Positions 55,909 through 64,000 of a stretch of DNA of 64,000 bases are shown here, in pieces. This DNA is from Rhodocyclaceae bacterium (GTDB taxonomy: Bacteria; Pseudomonadota; Gammaproteobacteria; Burkholderiales; Rhodocyclaceae). The stretch lies in NCBI GenBank assembly GCA_030824275.1, contig JAVBXY010000003.1, positions 124,001-188,000 of the forward strand, written 5' to 3'. Under the pieces are notes generated by a model. The model was given only the letters and a program-made list of their open reading frames with translations. It was not told the DNA's origin and searched no databases. The translations under genes were made by a program, and so were the position numbers. Within the stretch, counting starts at the first letter, position 1. Every line of letters begins with the position of its first letter.

Positions 55909-56721
55909 TCAGTCCTTGAACACTGGCGCGCGCTTTTCCATGTTGGCCTTGCCGGCCTCGAAGAGATCGCTGGAAAGCAGCATGGCGGCGTTCCAGGTGG
56001 CGATGTAGTTGAGGCCGTCGGCGACACTGTGGTCGCGCACGTAGCCGATCATTTCCTTGCAGCCGCGCACGGAGATCGGCGACTTGGCGGCGATGGTCCT
56101 GGCGATTTCCATGACGCCGCCGAGCAGGGCTTCCGGCGTTTCGTAGCAGCGGTTCACCAAGCGCATGGTCTGGGCCTCGGCGCCGTCCACATTGCGGCCG
56201 GTGTAGGCCAGTTCGCGGGCCATGCCCTCGCCGATCAGCCCCGGCAGGCGCTGCAGGGTGCCGACATCAGCGGTCATGCCGACATCGATCTCCTTGACCG
56301 AGAAGAAGGCATTCGCCGAGCAGTAGCGCATGTCGCAGGCGGTGACGAGGTCGATGCCGCCGCCGATGCAGGGACCGTTGATGGCAGCGAGCACGGGCTT
56401 GCGGCAACGCTCGATGGCGGAGAGGCAGTCCTGCAATTCGAGGATCAGGCGGCGCAGTTTTTCGCGGCTGCGCGCGTCACAAACGTCGGCGATGCGCGCC
56501 TTGATGCCGGCCAGCATGCCGAGGTCGATGCCGGAGGTGAAAAATTTGCCGGCGCCGGTAATGATGCCGACGCGGGCCTCGGGCGTGTCGTCCAGCCATT
56601 CCATCGCCGCCTTGATCTCGTGCCACATGGGCTCGCTCATGGCGTTGGCCTTCTCGGGCCGGTTCAGGGTGATGGTGGCGACGCCGTCGGCGAGATTCAC
56701 CTGCAGAGTGCTGTAGCTCAT
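55909..56721 (-). CDS. Enoyl-CoA hydratase/isomerase (crotonase)
   Basis: VATITLNRPEKANAMSEPMWHEIKAAMEWLDDTPEARVGIITGAGKFFTSGIDLGML. Confidence 0.93.
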   Translation of the reverse strand: MSYSTLQVNLADGVATITLNRPEKANAMSEPMWHEIKAAMEWLDDTPEARVGIITGAGKFFTSGIDLGMLAGIKARIADVCDARSREKLRRLILELQDCLSAIERCRKPVLAAINGPCIGGGIDLVTACDMRYCSANAFFSVKEIDVGMTADVGTLQRLPGLIGEGMARELAYTGRNVDGAEAQTMRLVNRCYETPEALLGGVMEIARTIAAKSPISVRGCKEMIGYVRDHSVADGLNYIATWNAAMLLSSDLFEAGKANMEKRAPVFKD

Positions 56722-58256
56722 GCCTTGACTCCTGTGTGTTGGTCGCGCAATTCGCGCTTGAGTATTTTCCCGATGGCGCTACGGGGCAGGCTCTCCACCA
56801 GATGTACGGCGGCGAGGCGCTGGGTCTTGCCCAGGCGCGCGTTGGTCCATTCCTGGATCTGCATCGCCGTATCACCAGCGCCGACTTTTGCAACGACGAA
56901 GGCGACCGGCGTTTCGCCCCATTGCTCGGAGGCGACGCCGACCACGGCCGCTTCGGCCACGGCGGGATGCTGCACCAGCACGGCTTCGAGGTCGCTCGGA
57001 TAGACGTTGAAGCCGCCCGAGATGATCATGTCCTTCTTGCGGTCCATCAGCGTCAGGAAGCCGTCGGCGTCGAAGCGGCCGACGTCGCCGGTGCGGATGA
57101 AACGCTTGCCGTCCGGTGCGTACCACTCGGCCTCGCGGGTTTTCTCCGGCTGGCGGTGGTAGCCCTTCATCATGGCCGGCGAATGACCGACCACTTCACC
57201 GATCTCGCCGGGGGCGACCTCGACGCCGCTTTCGTCGATCAGGCGGATGTCGCTGGTCGGCGCCGGCTGGCCGACGGTGGCCAGTTTGTCGGGATGCTCG
57301 TGGGCGACCAGCACCACCGTGCCGCCGCCTTCGGTCATGCCGTAGTACTCGACCAGTCCGCCGGGCCAGCGTTTGAGAATGTCGGCCTTCAGCGCGCCGG
57401 AGAAAGGGGCACTGGTGCAGAACTTCATGTGGAAACTCGACAGATCGTACTTGTCGAAATCCGGATGCGCCATCAGGCGGCTGTACTGCACCGGCACCAG
57501 CATAGTGTGGGTGACGTGGTGCTGCTCGGCCAACTCCAGGTAGCGGCGGGCGTCAAACTTTGCCATCAGTACCACGATACCGCCCAGCACCAGCGTTGGG
57601 AAGAAGCTGACCAGCGTGGTGTTGGAATACAGCGGCGTCGAGATCAGCGTCACCGCGTCGGGGCCGTAGCCGTGGTCGCAGGCGCGCTGGGCATGGACCC
57701 AGCGCATGCCGTGGGGCTGGACGATGCCCTTGGGCGTGCCGGTGGTGCCGGAGGAATAGATGATGTTGAAGGGCCAGTCGGGGCGGATGTCCACCGGCGT
57801 CGGTGTCGCCCCTGCGGGTGCCAGCCAGGCGGTGAATTCGTCGCTATCGAGCGCGATGAAGTGCACGCCGATGCGTTCCTTGAACGGCGCGAGTTGCGCG
57901 GCCGTGGCAGCATCGACGAAGACGATGCGGGCTTCCGCATTGGCGATCATGTCGGCGAGGCTCTCCGCCGTCGAGGACGGCGCCAGGGGCGCCACAGCGA
58001 CGCCGGCGCGCAGGGCGCCGAGGAAGAGCACGGCGTATTCGATGGAGGTGCCGGCGCAGACGGCGACGGCCTCCTGGGCGGCGATGCCGTCCCTTTGCAA
58101 GGCGGCGGCGACGCGATCCATCAAGGCATCGAGTTCCCCGTGGCTGATCCGCCGCTCGTCCTGGATCAGGGCCGGATGATGCGGGCGCCGACTGGTGTTC
58201 TCACGCATCAGTTCGCCATAGGTGCCGTAGCTTTGATCGATCGTGAGAGCGCTCAT
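56718..58256 (-). CDS. AMP-dependent acyl-CoA synthetase
   Basis: FNIIYSSGTTGTPKGIVQPHGMRW; RFIRTGDVGRFDADGFLTLMDRKKDMIISGGFNVYPSDLEAVL. Confidence 0.94.
   Translation of the reverse strand: MSALTIDQSYGTYGELMRENTSRRPHHPALIQDERRISHGELDALMDRVAAALQRDGIAAQEAVAVCAGTSIEYAVLFLGALRAGVAVAPLAPSSTAESLADMIANAEARIVFVDAATAAQLAPFKERIGVHFIALDSDEFTAWLAPAGATPTPVDIRPDWPFNIIYSSGTTGTPKGIVQPHGMRWVHAQRACDHGYGPDAVTLISTPLYSNTTLVSFFPTLVLGGIVVLMAKFDARRYLELAEQHHVTHTMLVPVQYSRLMAHPDFDKYDLSSFHMKFCTSAPFSGALKADILKRWPGGLVEYYGMTEGGGTVVLVAHEHPDKLATVGQPAPTSDIRLIDESGVEVAPGEIGEVVGHSPAMMKGYHRQPEKTREAEWYAPDGKRFIRTGDVGRFDADGFLTLMDRKKDMIISGGFNVYPSDLEAVLVQHPAVAEAAVVGVASEQWGETPVAFVVAKVGAGDTAMQIQEWTNARLGKTQRLAAVHLVESLPRSAIGKILKRELRDQHTGVKA
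56864..56889 (-). repeat. Dispersed 26-nt motif copy 9 (sense within acyl-CoA synthetase)
   Basis: Reverse complement AAAAGTCGGCGCTGGTG-AT-ACGGCGA. Confidence 0.95.
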
Positions 58257-58723
58257 GCCGGCGCTCCGGGCGAGCGGCGCCTCATCATGCCGTGGCCTTC
58301 CATGAACATCACTTCCTCGTTGTTCTGGTTCAGCACTTCCCAGCGCGTGCGCATCAGGCCGACGTGGGGTTTGCTGTCCATGGGGCGCGCTTCCAGCACC
58401 GTCGAGCGCATGTGCAGGGTGTCGCCAGGGCGTACCGGCTTCACCCAGCGGATGTTCTCCAGGCCCGGCGAGCCGAGGCTGGCGGAGTCGAGCAGATAGG
58501 CGTCGCACATCATGCGCATGGCCATGGAGCAGGTGTGCCAGCCGCTGGCGCAAAGGCCGCCGAAGAGGCTGTGCTTGGCCGCTTCCTCGTCGAGATGGAA
58601 GGGCTGGGGGTCGAACTGGCTGGCGAAGGCGATGATCTCTTCCTTGGTCACCAGCTTGCCGCCGTACTCGCGCACCGAGCCGACGGGAAAGTCTTCCCAG
58701 TAGTACTTGTATGTTTTACTCAT
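58253..58723 (-). CDS. MaoC family dehydratase
   Basis: MSKTYKYYWEDFPVGSVREYGGKLVTKEEIIAFASQFDPQPFHLDEEAAKHSLFGGLCASGWHT. Confidence 0.93.
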   Translation of the reverse strand: MSKTYKYYWEDFPVGSVREYGGKLVTKEEIIAFASQFDPQPFHLDEEAAKHSLFGGLCASGWHTCSMAMRMMCDAYLLDSASLGSPGLENIRWVKPVRPGDTLHMRSTVLEARPMDSKPHVGLMRTRWEVLNQNNEEVMFMEGHGMMRRRSPGAPA

Positions 58724-59442
58724 CGGGGTACTCCCTGAAGTCGTCCGTCGTTGAGACGGAGAACGATGTCGTAACAGCTTTCCTGGGCAGCGAAGGCCAC
58801 CTCGTCATCGAGTTTGCGCGCCAGCATCATGCGGCCGACGCGGGCAGCGCGAAGAACTTCGAGGCCGTCGGTATGGTCGTGCAGCAGCTCGGCGGCGAGC
58901 GCCGCGTCGGAAAAGTCGGCCTTGGCGATACGGCGAAACAGCGAGACCAGATAGCCGGCGCCGTAGAAATCTTCCAGGTTGAAGTTGTCCGCCGAACCCG
59001 AACAGACGATCAGTACCGTGCTCTCCGGGTGCTTCGCCGCGATGTGATCCACGGTGGCCTTGCCGTTGAGCAGGGAGGCCGCATAGACATGGGCGGCGCC
59101 TGCGGATTTGGCCAGCGCCACAGTGCCGTTGGTGGTGCAGTAGATCAGCGTGCGGCCATCGAGACCTTCAGCCAGCAGGGCTTTCGGTGTCGGGTGCACG
59201 AAGTCGGGCAGGGTGTTCGCATTGAGTTCGCCGGAGAGCACGTAGCTGCCTTCGGTGTGCTTGCCGGCTTCCGCCAGGGCGGCATGGCCGTCCGCTTTGG
59301 GGATCACGTCCCGCGCGCCATGGGCCATGGCGGTGACGATGGACGAAGTGGCGAAGAGGATGTCGAGGACGATGACGACCTTGCCGTCGAGACGCTGGGC
59401 GTCGAGTTCCTCCTTCTTGAGGAGGACATGGATTTTCTGCAC
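58720..59442 (-). CDS. ComB-like 2-phosphosulfolactate phosphatase family protein
   Basis: GTG start; VVIVLDILFATSSIVTAMAHGARDVIP...LSGELNANTLPDF...GRTLIYCTTNGTVALAKSAGAAHVYAASLLNGKA. Confidence 0.8.
   Translation of the reverse strand: MQKIHVLLKKEELDAQRLDGKVVIVLDILFATSSIVTAMAHGARDVIPKADGHAALAEAGKHTEGSYVLSGELNANTLPDFVHPTPKALLAEGLDGRTLIYCTTNGTVALAKSAGAAHVYAASLLNGKATVDHIAAKHPESTVLIVCSGSADNFNLEDFYGAGYLVSLFRRIAKADFSDAALAAELLHDHTDGLEVLRAARVGRMMLARKLDDEVAFAAQESCYDIVLRLNDGRLQGVPR
58911..58936 (+). repeat. Dispersed 26-nt motif copy 11, degenerate (antisense within comB-like gene)
   Basis: AAAAGTCGGCCTTGGCG-AT-ACGGCGA. Confidence 0.85.
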
Positions 59443-59444
59443 GA

Positions 59445-59885
59445 CTATCCTTCGGAGATTTCTTTGGGAGAGACCGGCTTCATCAGCGCGAAGACGCCGG
59501 AGGCGGTCATGATGGTCCGCTCGTCGGCCATCAGCCGGCAGGTGCCGTAGGCCATGCGGCCGCCGACGCGGGTCACGCTGACGTGGGCTTCCAGCCAGTC
59601 GCCGGGGCGGGCGCTTTCGACGAAGTCGGTGGTCAGGCTCACCGTGACCATGGGCTGGGGCGGTTCCCGCGTACTGGAGAGCACGATGCCCAGGGCGCTG
59701 TCGCACATGGTGACCAGCAGGCCGCCGTGGGCGACGTGGCGGATGTTGGTGTGGCGTTCTTCGACGCGGATGGCGAGGACGATCTGGCCTTTTTCATCGC
59801 GCTTGTAATGCCAGGGGCCGATGTTGGCAAGATAGGGGCCGCCGCGATTGAGGGGCTTGAAGCCTTCCGGGATGGCGGCGTCCAT
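59445..59885 (-). CDS. PaaI-like hotdog thioesterase
   Basis: RVEERHTNIRHVAHGGLLVTMCDSALGIVL. Confidence 0.88.
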   Translation of the reverse strand: MDAAIPEGFKPLNRGGPYLANIGPWHYKRDEKGQIVLAIRVEERHTNIRHVAHGGLLVTMCDSALGIVLSSTREPPQPMVTVSLTTDFVESARPGDWLEAHVSVTRVGGRMAYGTCRLMADERTIMTASGVFALMKPVSPKEISEG

Positions 59886-60661
59886 CAGCCGTGCACCTTG
59901 GCCGGATCGGGCGCGCGCTTTTCGAGGAAGGCGGCGAAGATTTCCTTGGCCGGTGGCGCGGCGACCAGTTCCGAGAAATGGATGACTTCCTCGTCCATGG
60001 CCTCGGTGGCGCTGCGGTCCACGGGCTTCTTGATCAGCGCCTTGGTCACGGCCAGGGCCTGGGCCGGCTGGGCGGCCAGCTTCTTCGCTGCGGCCTGGGC
60101 CTTGTCCATCAGTTCGGGGGCGGGCAACACGGCATTGACGATGCCGGCCTCGCGGGCCTTCTCGGCGCCGAAGGGCTCACCCAGTAGCAGCAGTTCGCTG
60201 GCCAGTCGATGGCCGGCGATGCGGGGCAGCAGCAGGCTGGAACCGGCTTCGGGGCACAGGGCCAGGTTCACGAAGGGCAGTTGGAACTTGGCGTTGTCGG
60301 CGGCGTACACCAGGTCGCAATGCAGCAGCATGGTGGTGCCGATACCCACCGCATTACCGGCGACGGCCGCCACCAGCGGCTTCTCGAAAACCGCCAGCAG
60401 GTGCAGGAAAGGCATGGCCGCGCTGGGGTCGCCCTCCTTGCGGTGGAGGAAGTCGCCGAGATCGTTGCCGGCGGTGAACAGGTCGTCCTGGCCGCGGATC
60501 AGCACCACGCGGACATGGTGATGTTCGCGGGCGAAGATCAGCGCATCCGTCATGGCCCGGTACATGTCGCTGGTCAGCGAGTTCTTCTTTTCGCGACGGC
60601 TGATCTCGATGCTGAGGATGCCGTCGCTGTCGGTGACGAGGATGTTGGGGTGTGTGGTCAT
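59885..60661 (-). CDS. Enoyl-CoA hydratase/isomerase
   Basis: MTTHPNILVTDSDGILSIEISRREKKNSLTSDMYRAMTDALIFAREHHHVRVVLIRGQDDLFTAGNDLGDF. Confidence 0.92.
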   Translation of the reverse strand: MTTHPNILVTDSDGILSIEISRREKKNSLTSDMYRAMTDALIFAREHHHVRVVLIRGQDDLFTAGNDLGDFLHRKEGDPSAAMPFLHLLAVFEKPLVAAVAGNAVGIGTTMLLHCDLVYAADNAKFQLPFVNLALCPEAGSSLLLPRIAGHRLASELLLLGEPFGAEKAREAGIVNAVLPAPELMDKAQAAAKKLAAQPAQALAVTKALIKKPVDRSATEAMDEEVIHFSELVAAPPAKEIFAAFLEKRAPDPAKVHG

Positions 60662-60666
60662 GATTT

Positions 60667-62456
<1,790 letters not shown>

Positions 62457-62460
<4 letters not shown>

Positions 62461-63593
62461 GCCGCGAGCAGCGTGTCGCTGAACTTGCCCAGCTGGTAAT
62501 CGGCGTCGCCGAACGTCAGACCGATCATGGTCAGACGTTTGAAGTAGTGCGCCACGTTCAGTTCGTCGGTGACGCCCATGCCACCGTGCAACTGCACCGC
62601 CTGCTGGCCGACGAAGCGGGCCTGGGCGCTGACGTAGGCCTTGGCGGCGGCGACGGTGCGGCTGCGCTCGGCGGCGTCGGCGGAATCGACGCGCACTGCG
62701 GCGTTGATGGCCATGGAGCGGGCCTGTTCGGTCGCCACCACCGTGTCGGCCATGCGGTGTTGCAGGGCCTGGAACTTGCCGATGGGGACGCCGAACTGCT
62801 TGCGCGTCTTGAGGTATTCCAGGGTCACTTCATTGAGCGCGGACATGATGCCGACGGCCTCGGCGCACAGCGCGGCGTTGGCGTAATCCACGGCACGCTC
62901 GACCAACGGCAGGCCGCCACCGTCGCTGCCGATCAGGGCCTCGGCGTTGACCTCAACATTGACCAGTTTGACGTCGCCGGCGCGGGCACCGTCCTGGGTC
63001 GGATAGGCGCGCAGCCTGACGCCGGCGGCCTTGGCATCCACCAGGAACAGCGAGATGCCCTTGGCGGTCTTGGCCGAGACGACCAGGGTGTCGGCGGCCG
63101 GGGCACCGAGGGCGACGACTTTGGCGCCGTTGAGTTTCCAGCCCGAATTTGCGTCACCCCCGTTGGCCGTGGCGGTGGTGGTGACGTGGGCCAGGTCGTA
63201 GCGGCCGTTGGCTTCGTAGTGGGCCAGGGCCAGCAGGCGCTCGCCGCCGGCGATGCCGCCGATGATGCTTTCCTGCTGCGCGGTATTGCCGGCGTCGCGG
63301 ATCAGGCCGCCGCAGAGCACGACGGTGGCGATGTAGGGTTCCAGCGCCAGGCCGCGGCCGAGCATTTCCATCACCAGCATGGTGTCCACGCCGTTGCCGT
63401 TGAGGCCGCCCATGTCCTCGGGGAAGGGCAGGGCGAGGATGCCGAATTCGGCGAAGGTGGCCCAGGCCTGGCGGTCGAAACCGTCGGCGGATTTTGCCGT
63501 GGCGCGGCGGTGCTCGAAGCCGTAGTCCTTGGCGATGAAGCGGCGCAGGGTGTCTTGGATAGCGAGTTGTTCTTCGGTGTAGTTGAAGTCCAT
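62457..63593 (-). CDS. Acyl-CoA dehydrogenase
   Basis: MDFNYTEEQLAIQDTLRRFIAKDYGFEHRRA; VQLHGGMGVTDELNVAHYFKRL. Confidence 0.94.
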
Positions 63594-63603
63594 GATGGTG
63601 TCC

Positions 63604-64000
63604 TTACAGGCCGAGAATCATCTGCGAGATGATGTTCTTCTGGATTTCGTTGGAACCGCCATAAATGGTGGTCTTGCGGAAGTTGAAGTAATGGCCGGAG
63701 AGCGGCGCGGCATAGTCGGCGTAGGTGGGCATCAGCTCGTCGCCGCCCCAGCCCGCATCAAGTGCCTCCTCGATGTAGGGCAGGCCGTAATGGCCCAGGG
63801 CCTGCATCTGCAATTCCGTCAGCATTTGTTGAATCTCGGAACCCTTGATCTTGAGGATCGAGGCTTCCGGTCCCGGTGCGCGCTTCTTCTCGCCTTCGGC
63901 AGAGATCACGCGCAGGTTGGTGATTTCCAGCGCCATCAGTTCCAGTTCGACCTGGGCCACGCGGTCGCGGAAGCGCATGTCTTCGATCAACGGCTTGCCG
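63604..64000 (-). CDS. Acyl-CoA dehydrogenase, partial (N-terminus beyond right edge)
   Basis: GHYFNFRKTTIYGGSNEIQKNIISQMILGL C-terminal signature. Confidence 0.93.
   Translation of the reverse strand, partial: GKPLIEDMRFRDRVAQVELELMALEITNLRVISAEGEKKRAPGPEASILKIKGSEIQQMLTELQMQALGHYGLPYIEEALDAGWGGDELMPTYADYAAPLSGHYFNFRKTTIYGGSNEIQKNIISQMILGL

Noticed and set aside
56736-58499. 587-aa plus-strand ORF antisense to the acyl-CoA synthetase
   Set aside because: Codon-bias shadow of a confidently identified gene; the same applies to 60724..62499, 62547..63632, 16633..18558 and 52809..54581.

Overview
This 64 kb window is a gene-dense, high-GC chromosomal segment from a betaproteobacterium, probably Rhodocyclales-like (inferred from gene content; no database search was possible). 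Recognisable blocks are: signalling genes (GGDEF, PhnD-like, Cache-MCP, MASE1-GGDEF, Cache histidine kinase, LytS/LytTR, cyclase-hemerythrin); clpB; hpnCDE; tig-clpP-clpX-lon-ppiD; bpt-aat; fbpA/fbpB/fbpC iron transport; prpE; the thrS-infC-rpmI-rplT-pheS-pheT-ihfA-merR translation cluster; and a translationally coupled acyl-CoA catabolic operon that runs off the right edge. There are three tRNA genes, one higBA-like toxin-antitoxin module, and no rRNA, CRISPR array or transposase. The most striking signal is a dispersed, non-palindromic ~26-nt motif, AAAAGTCGGCGCTGGYGNNACGGCGA. It occurs 11 times, on both strands, mostly inside unrelated core genes and in several reading frames. It appears overlaid on coding sequence, mostly without changing protein length, and it has a hypervariable central dinucleotide. 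This looks like a genome-wide DNA-level recognition element (uptake-sequence-like or a protein-binding site) rather than a peptide motif. Secondary points of interest are a 51-bp imperfect duplication flanking the TA module, a class III cyclase-hemerythrin fusion, a ComB-like protein in a beta-oxidation operon, a matched pair of Fur-box-like sites, a non-AUG infC start, and a charged heptad-repeat secreted protein.
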